DNA from: Hyphomicrobiaceae bacterium
GTDB lineage: Bacteria; Pseudomonadota; Alphaproteobacteria; Rhizobiales; Hyphomicrobiaceae
Direction: 5' to 3'
Assembly: GCA_020442225.1 (NCBI GenBank)
Contig: JAGRKR010000348.1
Span: 1 to 15,751 of the forward strand
DNA length: 15,751 nucleotides
Made by a program: the position numbers and the translations under genes
Shown: in pieces, positions 1 to 7,084 of the stretch
Position numbering within the stretch: position 1 is the stretch's first letter
Layout of the letters: every line of letters begins with the position of its first letter
Notes under the pieces: generated by a model
The model's database searches: none
Told to the model about the DNA's origin: nothing
Seen by the model: only the letters and a program-made list of their open reading frames with translations

Positions 1-2
1 AC

Positions 3-275
3 CGCGAGCGTCCCGATCAGGGCGCACCACGCACGGCTCCGCCCGCGCCGCGCCCCGGAGACCGGCCGGCAGACCGGGACGCCGACCGGCAAAGGCCAGA
101 GGACATGGAGCCGCGCGGAAGTCTGCGCCGGAGCCGACAGGAGGAGCGAGACACGCGGCGACGGACCATAGCGCCGCCCTCCCCCGAGCCTGAGCCCGAG
201 CCTGAGCCGCCGCCGCGGTCGCGGGACTTCGAAGCACTCCCCGGAGCGCCGTTCCCGTCGGATCCGCGGCGATGA
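3..275 (+). CDS. Possible C-terminal end of a proline/arginine-rich protein (5' cut by window)
   Basis: This is the only forward frame that stays open from the left edge past the first 200 bases; it ends at a TGA at 273-275. It encodes about 90 residues of low-complexity Pro/Arg/Glu/Asp-rich sequence. A PEPEPEPEPPP stretch lies near the end, and the last residues are PFPSDPRR. No domain is recognisable. Such a tail is common at the C-terminus of bacterial membrane or signalling proteins. It lies 178 bases upstream of the first kinase on the same strand, so it could be part of the same locus. The reverse strand is also open here, but its translation is Arg/Ser-rich and runs into the kinase start, as expected of a shadow frame. 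No start or conserved domain is visible, so this may simply be non-coding GC-rich DNA. Confidence 0.4.
   Translation, partial: RERPDQGAPRTAPPAPRPGDRPADRDADRQRPEDMEPRGSLRRSRQEERDTRRRTIAPPSPEPEPEPEPPPRSRDFEALPGAPFPSDPRR
186..209 (+). repeat. Short tandem repeat encoding Glu-Pro
   Basis: Four consecutive hexamers of the form GAGCCN (GAGCCT, GAGCCC, GAGCCT, GAGCCG) make a 12-base unit repeated twice. In the open frame they encode (Glu-Pro)4. The third-position changes keep the Glu-Pro reading, which gives mild support to the frame being translated. Confidence 0.6.
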
Positions 276-373
276 CGGCACCCTGCGCGTTGGCTGGCAC
301 GAGCGCGCCAGAGGCCTGCGCCGGACCGATCTGGGATTATTTCGACCGCCCACGACGTTAGCACCGTATCTCC

Positions 374-389
374 TGGCACCAACGGGGCA
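374..389 (+). promoter_or_regulatory. Weak sigma-54-like promoter candidate upstream of the tandem kinase
   Basis: The sequence TGGCACC-AACG-GGGCA places a GG (375-376) exactly ten bases before a GC (387-388), the diagnostic -24/-12 spacing of sigma-54 promoters. The -24 half matches the consensus well. The -12 half lacks the usual TT, which weakens the call. It would start transcription near position 400, about 54 bases before the kinase ATG. A chance match is quite possible in GC-rich DNA. Confidence 0.2.
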
Positions 390-453
390 TCTCCTCGATC
401 GATGTGACCGGGAGCCGATTTCGACGAGTTGCCGCTCTCCATCGAGAGGCGCC

Positions 454-2538
454 ATGACATCGATCGATGCGCTTTCGCCCGGTACGGTTCTCGACGCACG
501 CTTCGAGATCATGCGCACGCTGTCGAGCGATGCCATCGGCATCACCTATGCCGGCCTGGAGACCGAGACCGACGGCCTCGTCACCGTCCGTGAATTCGCC
601 CCCGCCGGCCTGGTCAAGCGCGACGGCGCCGGCAGTCTCGTGCCGGCCCTCGAGGCCTCCGGCGGCCCGTTCGCCTGGGGGCTGTCGTCCTTTCGTGAGG
701 TCGTCTCTCAGCTCGGCGACGTCGAGCACCCCAACCTCGACGTGCACATGGGACGCATCGACGCCAACGGTACGAGCTATCTCGTCACGCGCTTCGAAAG
801 CGGCATCACGTTCCAGGCCTGGCTCGACGAGTTGCAGACGCCGCCGACGCAGACAGAGCTCGATCTCATCGCCCAGCCGCTGCTCGACGGCCTCGCCGCC
901 CTCCACGACTCCGGGCTGCTGCATCTGAACATCAGCCCGGAGTCTGTGCTGCTGCGTTATGACGGCGTGCCGCTGCTCTGCGACGTCGCCGCCGGCCTCG
1001 CCATCGCCTATCACACCGGCGGCGATCCGCTGGCCGGCCTGCCGCCGGGCTATGCCGCGCCCGAGCGCTTCGACAAGAGCGTCGACAGGCTCTGCCCTGC
1101 GACAGACATCTACGGGCTCGCCGCCATCCTCTATCGCGCTGCCACGGGCCGCACCCCGGACGCCCAGACCCCACGTGACGGGGAACGGCATCCCCCCGCT
1201 GCGAGCCTCGTCCAGGAGACGTATCGCGAGGACTTCCTGGCAGCGCTCGACTGGGCGCTCGATGGCGATCCGAAGCAGCGCCCGCAGTCGGTCACGGAGT
1301 TGCGCCAGCGCCTGGCGCCGCCCACCGACAAGGCGCCGCCGGCCGCTCCGACCGTGACGGCGGATCAGGCCCTGCCCGCCGGCACGGAGATCAACGACTA
1401 TCGCATCGAGCGCACCCTCGGCGCCGGCGGCTTCGGCATCACCTATCGCGCCGTCGATCATCACCTCAAGCGCTTCGTCGCCCTCAAGGAATACTTCCCG
1501 AGCGGTGCCGCGGAGCGGGCGTCCGATACGACCGTGCGCGTGACGGGCGTCGACAAGGCCGACGTCTTTGCGTGGGGGCTCGAGCGGTTCGAGGACGAGG
1601 CCCGCATGCTCGCGCGCTTCCGCCATCCCAACATCCTGCGCGTGGCGCAGGTGTTCCGGGAGAACGGCACCTCCTACATGATCCTCGACTACCTCGACGG
1701 CGAGACGCTGCAGCAGTGGCTGACGCGCACCGGCGAGCCGCCGACACAAGAGCAGATGGACAAGCTCGCATCGGGCCTGCTCGGCGCCCTCGAGGTCGTA
1801 CACGGCGCCAGCGCCCTGCATCGCGACATCGCGCCGAAGAACATCATGCTGCGGGAAGACTTCACGCCGATCCTGATCGACTTCGGCTCGGCCCGCCATC
1901 TCGTGGCGGAACGTCATCATCCGTTGACCGCCGTGCTGACGCCGGGCTACGCGCCGTTCGAGCAGTATATCGTCACGGCCAACACGCAGGGGCCGTGGAC
2001 GGACATCTACGCGCTCGCGGCGACCTTCTACCAGGCCGTCACCGGAAAAGTGCCCCCGGAATCGCCGGGCCGTACGATGAGCGACAGCTACGTGCCGGCG
2101 GTTCAGGCCGCCCCTCGCGGGCGCTTCCGCCAGTCGTTTCTGCAGGCCATCGACTGGGGCATGTGCATCCGCCCGTCGGACCGTCCCCAGTCCGCCGCCC
2201 AGTGGCGGGCGGCACTGCTGGGACAGGGCCCCGCCCCGGCGGCCAGCGAAACGATCCGGATCGGGGCAAACGGCGCGGCAGCGGCCGCGTTGCCCCCGAC
2301 CAAGGTGGTCGATCCCATCGGCGCCGTGCCGCCGCAGGGGGCGCAACCCGGAGTGGCACCCGCCGCCGACGACCCCGACCGAACCATCGGCCTGCCCATC
2401 GCGCTGGCCTGCACGGGCGTGCTGTTCGGCGCCATCATGGCCTATCGGGGACAACTGATCGTCGCTGCCGCCGGCGTGCTGCTCGGACTCGGCGGCGCCC
2501 TGATCGCGCTGGTCGTGACCGCCAGTCGTCGCCCTTAA
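454..2538 (+). CDS. Membrane-anchored Ser/Thr kinase with tandem pseudokinase and kinase domains
   Basis: The 694-residue protein has two kinase-fold domains. Domain 2 (about 316-585) is intact: GAGGFG glycine loop (323-328), K345 in VALKEYFP, alpha-C Glu E382, HRDIAPKN with D458 and N463, DFG at 476-478, and GYAPFEQY at 498-505. Domain 1 (about 17-285) has the same layout but lost its catalytic residues. The glycine loop reads LSSDAIG (23-29), the beta-3 Lys is R46, the alpha-C Glu is V83, HRD is HLN (157-159), the loop Asn is S164 and DFG is DVA (177-179). It keeps structural motifs such as AAPERF and TDIYGLAAILY, so it is probably a folded pseudokinase. A linker (about 590-642) leads to two hydrophobic helices (about 645-663 and 668-689), which would keep both domains cytoplasmic. 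GAGAGG precedes the ATG by about 5 bases. A second kinase gene follows after 182 bases. Domain 1 may regulate domain 2 or act as a scaffold; this is inference. Confidence 0.9.
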   Translation: MTSIDALSPGTVLDARFEIMRTLSSDAIGITYAGLETETDGLVTVREFAPAGLVKRDGAGSLVPALEASGGPFAWGLSSFREVVSQLGDVEHPNLDVHMGRIDANGTSYLVTRFESGITFQAWLDELQTPPTQTELDLIAQPLLDGLAALHDSGLLHLNISPESVLLRYDGVPLLCDVAAGLAIAYHTGGDPLAGLPPGYAAPERFDKSVDRLCPATDIYGLAAILYRAATGRTPDAQTPRDGERHPPAASLVQETYREDFLAALDWALDGDPKQRPQSVTELRQRLAPPTDKAPPAAPTVTADQALPAGTEINDYRIERTLGAGGFGITYRAVDHHLKRFVALKEYFPSGAAERASDTTVRVTGVDKADVFAWGLERFEDEARMLARFRHPNILRVAQVFRENGTSYMILDYLDGETLQQWLTRTGEPPTQEQMDKLASGLLGALEVVHGASALHRDIAPKNIMLREDFTPILIDFGSARHLVAERHHPLTAVLTPGYAPFEQYIVTANTQGPWTDIYALAATFYQAVTGKVPPESPGRTMSDSYVPAVQAAPRGRFRQSFLQAIDWGMCIRPSDRPQSAAQWRAALLGQGPAPAASETIRIGANGAAAAALPPTKVVDPIGAVPPQGAQPGVAPAADDPDRTIGLPIALACTGVLFGAIMAYRGQLIVAAAGVLLGLGGALIALVVTASRRP

Positions 2539-2640
2539 GGGGCCCCACTGAAAAAAGAGGCCGGCGTTGCGCGGATGCCCCTTTCAAAATCGAACGACGT
2601 TTATTAGGTTCCTCCGGGACGATTGGATCATGTAATCTTT

Positions 2641-2673
2641 CTGCGTTAACTTAGCGCAGCCTGGCTCGCCAGG
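2641..2673 (+). other. Two adjacent inverted repeats in the gap between the kinase genes
   Basis: CTGCG (2641-2645) pairs with CGCAG (2655-2659) around a 9-base loop. It is followed immediately by CCTGGC-TC-GCCAGG (2660-2673). They lie 48 bases before the second kinase ATG, in a 182-base gap that is AT-richer than its surroundings between about 2581 and 2660. No T-tract follows, so they are not a standard terminator. They could be an operator, a leader structure or chance. I found no convincing -35/-10 pair here. Confidence 0.25.
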
Positions 2674-2720
2674 AGATTGCAACATCTTGCACGCGTGAAC
2701 TCACGGGCTCAGGGAAGACG

Positions 2721-5234
2721 ATGGCTGACGTTGCCTCGCTGCCGCCAGGCACAATTCTGATCGACGAGTACGAGATCCTGAGGGTGTTGGGCGCCGGTGG
2801 CTTCGGCATCACCTACCTCGCGCATCATCGTGGCCTCGATTCTAAAGTCGCCATCAAAGAGTACTTTCCCCGGGGCTGGTCCGACCGTGACGCCACGGGC
2901 ACCGTCGGCTCGAAATCCGATTCCGATCAGCCGCAGTTCGAATGGGGCCTCAAGCGCTTTCTCGAGGAAGCGCAGCGGCTGGCCAAGTTCAATCACCCCA
3001 ACATCGTCAGGGTCGAGCGGTATTTCTCCGCCAACGGCACCGCCTACATGGTGCTCGGCTACGAAGAGGGCATGACGCTCAAGGCCTGGCTGGAGGAGCT
3101 TCCGAGCCCCCCCAACCAGGACGAGCTCGACATGATCCTCGGGCCGCTGCTGGATGCCATGGAGCTCCTGCACGCCAACGGCGTTTTCCATCGCGATCTG
3201 TCGCCGGACAACATCTTCCTGCGCGGCTCCGACGGCACACCGGTGCTGCTCGATTTCGGCGCCTCGCGCGAGGAAATCGGACGCCGCCATTCGCAGCTCA
3301 TCGGCGCCCAGTCGCAGATGTTCACGGCCATCATCAAGCCGGGCTTCTCGCCGATCGAGCAGTACGACACGCGCGCCACCCGGCAGGGGCCGTGGACCGA
3401 CATCTACGCGCTCGGCGGCGTGCTCTATCGCGCCATCATGGGCAGTGCACCGCCGGAAGCGCCGTCACGCTTCACGCAGGACGACTACGTGCCGCTGCAC
3501 GAGGCGGCCAAGGACGGCTACAGGCGCTCGTTCCTCGCCGCCATCGACTGGTCCCTCCGGCTCCTGCCGGAAGCCCGCCCGAAGTCGGTCTCCGAGTGGC
3601 GCAAGAGCCTGATCGGCAATGCCGACGTCCCGACCGAGCCGCCACCCGTCACGCGCCAGCCTTTCGTCGGCCCGGAGACGGGCGGGCGCCCTACGGAGGC
3701 CACGGGCGGGCGCAAGTCCTCCAATGCCGGTGGTATCGCGCTCGTTCTCGTGCCGCTGATGATGATGCTCGGCGGCACCTGGCTCTATCTCAATCCGACC
3801 CTGTTCCCGATCAAGGACGAGGGGCCGTCGAAGCCCGGCGTGCGCAAGGACACGCCCTTCACCGGCAAGTCGGCCTCGCGGCGGCAGATCGAGCAGGCCG
3901 AGTCCAACTATCGCCAGCTCATCCTCTCGCGTGCCGACCGCCTGCGCGCCGCGCGCGGCCTGCATCATCTCGGCTTCCAGCCGGACGCCGAGCTGGACAT
4001 GAAATTCGTCGACACGGGCAACATCCAGGGCCCCACGCTGGACTCCTTCAAGCGCTTCCAGTCGAGCCGCGGCCATCTGGTCACGGGCTATCCCGATCAG
4101 AGCCAAATCAGCTACCTGTCGACCAACGGCGAGCGCATGACCGCCTGGGAGCTCGAGCAGGACATCCTGGTGCTGAGGCAGCACAAGGACGATGCCTGGG
4201 CGCGCATCCGGGCCCTGCTCGAGGAGACCGGCGATCTGGCCGGCGGCGGCAGCTCGATCGGCCAGGTTCGCGAGGCGCTCAAGAAGTATCAACGGCGCAT
4301 CGGCGAGCCGGAGACCGGCTACCTGACGACGCCGCTCCTGCAGAAGATCATCGAGACGCCCATCAAGCTGCGCCCGACGCAGCGCGACGGAGCCCAGCGC
4401 TTCAGCGACTGGTTCCATGAGCTGCGCGGCGACCGTTGCTACGTGTGGACCAACGTCGAGCGCATCGACGGTCGCTCGCTCGTGCGTGACGCGCCGGTCG
4501 TGCAGTTCTCGAAGCAGCGCGGCTCGGAGGGCGAGCGCATGTCGTTCGAGCTGGCGCGCTCCCGCCTGTTCGATACCGGCAGCCCGGTCTCGCTCAGCGG
4601 CGGCTCAGCCCGCTATTCCCTCACCATCGACGGCCCCGTGATCAAGCCCCGCAAGATCAAGAACGCCGTCTCGGAAGAGGTGACGCGGCTGTTCAACTCC
4701 TACAAGGGCATGGCGAGCATCACGGGCTCATCAGCCTTCGGCGGGCCGCTGACGCTCAATTTCTCGACGACCGGCTTCTCCGAGGCCTTCGAGCGCATGG
4801 CGACGGTCTGCGGCACGGGCATCCGTGTATGGGTCTCGCCATCGGCGCCGACCCCGCCATCGGCGCCACCCTCGACCCCGCCGGTCGCCTTCCAGCCTCA
4901 TGCCGCGGTCTATCGGGCGGGCGCCAGCTTCTATGCCGTGTGGAACCATCGGACACCGACGGCCGCCGACGACACCGCGCGACAGAATTGCGAGAAGGGC
5001 GAGCGCGCCAAACCATCGCCGGGAAGCTGCCAGCGCGTTGCCAAGTTCGAGAAGCCCGTGTGCTTCTCCCTGGCCCGCACACGCGGCAGCGACTGGGGTG
5101 CGGCCTGGGAAGACAGCGTCGCAACGGCGCGCTCGAAGTCCATGGCGGAGTGCGTCAAGAGCGGCATGAGCTGCTACATCGACCTGACGTTCTGTGCCGA
5201 CGGCAGCAACTTCTTCCGCGCCAAGCGTAAATAG
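2721..5234 (+). CDS. Receptor-like Ser/Thr kinase with a peptidoglycan-binding-like sensor region
   Basis: The protein has 837 residues. Residues about 17-290 form an active-looking kinase: GAGGFG (24-29), K46 in VAIKEYFP, HRDLSPDN with D159 and N164, DFG at 178-180, and GFSPIEQYD. One hydrophobic segment (about 337-357) follows, predicting a cytoplasmic kinase and an exported remainder of about 480 residues. That part starts with two repeats resembling the PG_binding_1 fold (about 404-467, with GPTLDSFKRFQ and TGYPD; about 490-545, with EALKKYQ and TGYLTT). Next is a segment resembling the IalB invasion-associated family (about 560-707, C573 and C697), then a Pro-rich linker. The end (about 725-837) has six cysteines and resembles DUF4189. 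The kinase call is firm. The outer domain names are motif-level impressions, with IalB the least certain. The AGGGA before the ATG serves as ribosome binding site. The likely role is sensing cell wall or envelope state and phosphorylating cytoplasmic targets, as PASTA kinases do with unrelated sensor domains. Confidence 0.88.
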   Translation: MADVASLPPGTILIDEYEILRVLGAGGFGITYLAHHRGLDSKVAIKEYFPRGWSDRDATGTVGSKSDSDQPQFEWGLKRFLEEAQRLAKFNHPNIVRVERYFSANGTAYMVLGYEEGMTLKAWLEELPSPPNQDELDMILGPLLDAMELLHANGVFHRDLSPDNIFLRGSDGTPVLLDFGASREEIGRRHSQLIGAQSQMFTAIIKPGFSPIEQYDTRATRQGPWTDIYALGGVLYRAIMGSAPPEAPSRFTQDDYVPLHEAAKDGYRRSFLAAIDWSLRLLPEARPKSVSEWRKSLIGNADVPTEPPPVTRQPFVGPETGGRPTEATGGRKSSNAGGIALVLVPLMMMLGGTWLYLNPTLFPIKDEGPSKPGVRKDTPFTGKSASRRQIEQAESNYRQLILSRADRLRAARGLHHLGFQPDAELDMKFVDTGNIQGPTLDSFKRFQSSRGHLVTGYPDQSQISYLSTNGERMTAWELEQDILVLRQHKDDAWARIRALLEETGDLAGGGSSIGQVREALKKYQRRIGEPETGYLTTPLLQKIIETPIKLRPTQRDGAQRFSDWFHELRGDRCYVWTNVERIDGRSLVRDAPVVQFSKQRGSEGERMSFELARSRLFDTGSPVSLSGGSARYSLTIDGPVIKPRKIKNAVSEEVTRLFNSYKGMASITGSSAFGGPLTLNFSTTGFSEAFERMATVCGTGIRVWVSPSAPTPPSAPPSTPPVAFQPHAAVYRAGASFYAVWNHRTPTAADDTARQNCEKGERAKPSPGSCQRVAKFEKPVCFSLARTRGSDWGAAWEDSVATARSKSMAECVKSGMSCYIDLTFCADGSNFFRAKRK

Positions 5235-5237
5235 CGC

Positions 5238-5269
5238 CGCGCCCGCAACGCGCCGGACGGGCGGGCGCG
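5238..5269. terminator. GC-rich hairpin between convergent genes
   Basis: CGCGCCCGC (5238-5246) is a perfect 9-base complement of GCGGGCGCG (5261-5269) around a 14-base loop. It starts 3 bases after the kinase stop and lies between the kinase and the convergent DUF2842 gene. No T-run follows on the plus strand; on the minus strand there is only a short weak one. It could act as a bidirectional terminator or RNA-end barrier. Confidence 0.4.
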
Positions 5270-5288
5270 TGATGCGTGCCTGCCGCCC

Positions 5289-5492
5289 TCAGTCGGAACG
5301 TTGCATCCAGCGCACGAGCAGCGCCGCCGGCAGCACCCACGCGAGCCCGGCCACCAGATGGTAGATGAGCACGGCGAAATGGCCGGCACCCGGCAATACG
5401 GCGCCGCCGAGAGCCATCGCCACGAGCGCATAGCAGCCGAGGAAGATGAAAAGCACGATCGTGCCGACGAGCTTGCGATTGCGTTGTGACAT
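5289..5492 (-). CDS. DUF2842 family small inner-membrane protein
   Basis: The 67-residue protein begins MSQRNRKLVG and has two hydrophobic helices (about 8-30 and 39-62) linked by a short glycine-rich turn, ending RWMQRSD. Size, layout and sequence fit the DUF2842 family, found mainly in Alphaproteobacteria and of unknown function. I chose the ATG at 5492 rather than an upstream in-frame ATG at 5582. It has an AGGCGG ribosome binding site about 6 bases upstream, and the extra 30 residues of the longer frame look like untranslated DNA. It is transcribed divergently from ctaA, with a 425-base gap between them. Confidence 0.8.
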   Translation of the reverse strand: MSQRNRKLVGTIVLFIFLGCYALVAMALGGAVLPGAGHFAVLIYHLVAGLAWVLPAALLVRWMQRSD

Positions 5493-5917
5493 GTCGTCCG
5501 CCTGAAAGCCGCACGTAGCGCGCACGGGAGTGGTGGCCCCGAGCCGGGAGATGCCGGCGGGCCTGCCGGACCGGACCGGCACGCCTGATCACGCCGGGGC
5601 TGTGCCACCGGGCCATGAGGTATCACGCCATGCCGGCGCCGTCGGCAACTCTTTTCGCCGCGGAGACATCGAGGGACGCCGCCATGCCGGCTGCGGCGAA
5701 CCGGCGCGCGGGCACCGCGTCGCAAGCAAATTCACACGTGACATCTTGCGGTTGAGGCGGCGGAGGCGCATTCATTGCCCCGCGATGGTGAAGGCGGCGG
5801 CTCGCGTGTCATTCACGACTTCGGGAAATCTCGCATGCGATTTCTGCAAAGTCGGGCACACTCTGGCGACGCGAGAGTTCCGGTGCGCCGATCACCGGTT
5901 CAAACTGAGAGGCGAGG
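5493..5917. other. 425-base intergenic region between DUF2842 and ctaA
   Basis: No convincing gene was found on either strand. Open frames crossing it are Arg/Ala-rich and have no start with a ribosome binding site. The left half (5493-5720) is GC-rich and must hold the DUF2842 promoter, but no clear hexamers are visible. The right half holds the structured ctaA leader, described separately. I found no FNR-type TTGAT-N4-ATCAA site here and no match to a riboswitch class I know. Confidence 0.6.
5817..5898 (+). promoter_or_regulatory. Three consecutive stem-loops in the ctaA leader
   Basis: Stem 1 pairs GACTT (5817-5821) with AAGTC (5849-5853), and inside it GAAATC (5825-5830) with GATTTC (5839-5844), leaving an 8-base loop. 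Stem 2 pairs ACTCT (5860-5864) with AGAGT (5874-5878). Stem 3 pairs CCGGTG (5880-5885) with CACCGG (5893-5898). The ribosome binding site GAGAGG follows at 5907-5912 and the ATG at 5918. All pairings are perfect in sequence. Whether this is an RNA leader element, DNA operators or partly chance cannot be decided here. Confidence 0.4.
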
Positions 5918-7066
5918 ATGAAGGATCGGGTGTCCAGGGCATGGCCTGCGCTTGCCGCACGGCGCGGCGATCGGGAGGCGCCGGCCACCGTGCACTGGCT
6001 CGTGCGCCCCTGGCTCTATGGCATCGCCGCGCTCATCTTCGCCGTCCTCGTCGTCGGTGGCGCGACGCGGCTGACCGGCTCCGGCCTGTCGATCACCGAG
6101 TGGCAGCCCATCATGGGCATCGTGCCGCCGCTCTCCGAGCAGGACTGGCAGACAGCATTCGCCAAGTACAAGCAGATCCCGCAGTATCGCGAGATCAATC
6201 GCGGCATGAGCCTCGCCGCATTCAAGCAGATCTTCTGGTGGGAGTGGCTTCACCGCTTCCTCGCCCGCATGATCGGCTTCGCCTTCGCCATTCCCCTCGC
6301 CATCTTCTGGCTGCGCCGGCATATCGATAGCGGCCTGGCCCTGAAGCTGCTGGCCATTCTCGCACTCGGAGGACTGCAGGGCTTCATCGGCTGGATCATG
6401 GTCGCCAGTGGCCTCGTCGACCGCACGTCCGTCAGTCACTATCGCCTGACGATCCATCTCGGACTGGCGATCCTGATCCTCGGCCTTGTGTTTCTGATGG
6501 CGCGCAGCATGAGTGCCCCCGAGGGCAGCACGTGCCGCTCCAGCGTGGCCTTCCGCCGCTCGGCCTACGGCCTGGCCGGGGTCGTCTATCTGCAGATCCT
6601 GCTTGGCGCACTGGTCGCCGGCCTGCATGCCGGCCTGTCCCACAACACCTGGCCGCTCATGGACGGCCGCCTCATCCCGAACGGCCTCGGCGTCATGTCG
6701 CCCTGGTATGTCAATCTCTTCGAAAACGTGCTGACGGTGCAGTTCAACCACCGCATGCTCGCCTACATCCTGGTAATCTGGGCGTCCGTGCACTTCTACC
6801 TGTCGCTTACCACGTCCCAGGGAGAACGCATCCGCTTCGGGGCGGGCGCGCTCGTGGCAGCGCTGCTCCTGCAGGTGGTGGTCGGCATCTACACGCTCAT
6901 CACCTTCGTGCCGGTGATGCTCGCCCTCCTGCATCAGGCAACCGCCGTCTTCGTGCTCCTGGTGGCCTTCTCGCACGCCCAGGACTGCTGGCTCTATCGC
7001 CACGGCGAGGCGGCCCGACAGGCCGCCGGCGAGCGGGATGGCGAGGCCGTCGTCACGATCCGATGA
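5918..7066 (+). CDS. ctaA: Heme A synthase (COX15/CtaA family)
   Basis: CtaA oxidises the C8 methyl of heme O to the formyl group of heme A, the cofactor of aa3-type cytochrome oxidases, in the inner membrane. The 382-residue length and about eight hydrophobic helices fit the proteobacterial family. The signature GGATRLTGSGLSITEWQP (about 46-63) includes E61, the probable catalytic glutamate. The four expected heme-ligand or conserved histidines are present: H112 (EWLHR), H174 or H180 (HYRLTIH), H278 (FNHRM) and H339 (LLHQA). The ATG follows GAGAGG by about 5 bases. A structured leader precedes the gene. It converges on argC with only an 18-base gap. No neighbouring cytochrome oxidase subunit genes are in the window. 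Confidence 0.95.
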   Translation: MKDRVSRAWPALAARRGDREAPATVHWLVRPWLYGIAALIFAVLVVGGATRLTGSGLSITEWQPIMGIVPPLSEQDWQTAFAKYKQIPQYREINRGMSLAAFKQIFWWEWLHRFLARMIGFAFAIPLAIFWLRRHIDSGLALKLLAILALGGLQGFIGWIMVASGLVDRTSVSHYRLTIHLGLAILILGLVFLMARSMSAPEGSTCRSSVAFRRSAYGLAGVVYLQILLGALVAGLHAGLSHNTWPLMDGRLIPNGLGVMSPWYVNLFENVLTVQFNHRMLAYILVIWASVHFYLSLTTSQGERIRFGAGALVAALLLQVVVGIYTLITFVPVMLALLHQATAVFVLLVAFSHAQDCWLYRHGEAARQAAGERDGEAVVTIR

Positions 7067-7084
7067 GCTGCCTGAACAGCGGCC

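Noticed and set aside
458..469. 12-base palindrome CATCGATCGATG at the kinase start, with TCGATCGATG also at 395-404
   Set aside because: It is part of the coding start (Thr-Ser-Ile-Asp-Ala). GATC/CGATCG-rich words are common in such genomes, so an operator is not supported.
358..2454. A 698-codon open frame on the minus strand, opposite the tandem kinase
   Set aside because: It mirrors a plus-strand gene with full kinase motifs. Its translation is Arg/Gly/Ala-rich with no recognisable domain, and long antisense frames are expected in high-GC coding DNA.
2539..2546. GGGGCCCC followed by an A-rich stretch after the first kinase stop, considered as a terminator
   Set aside because: The palindrome has no loop, and the following bases are A-rich rather than T-rich on the transcribed strand.
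2942..4420. A 492-codon plus-strand frame inside the receptor kinase gene
   Set aside because: It overlaps the kinase and sensor region in another frame. Its Arg/Ala/His-rich composition and lack of motifs mark it as a shadow.
5493..5917. A riboswitch of a known class such as SAM-II before ctaA
   Set aside because: The hairpins do not carry the conserved core bases that I know for SAM-II or other familiar classes; only a structured leader is claimed.
5900..7003. A 367-codon minus-strand frame opposite ctaA
   Set aside because: The translation is a His/Glu/Asp-rich hydrophilic string typical of the antisense of membrane-protein genes; ctaA on the plus strand has all conserved residues.
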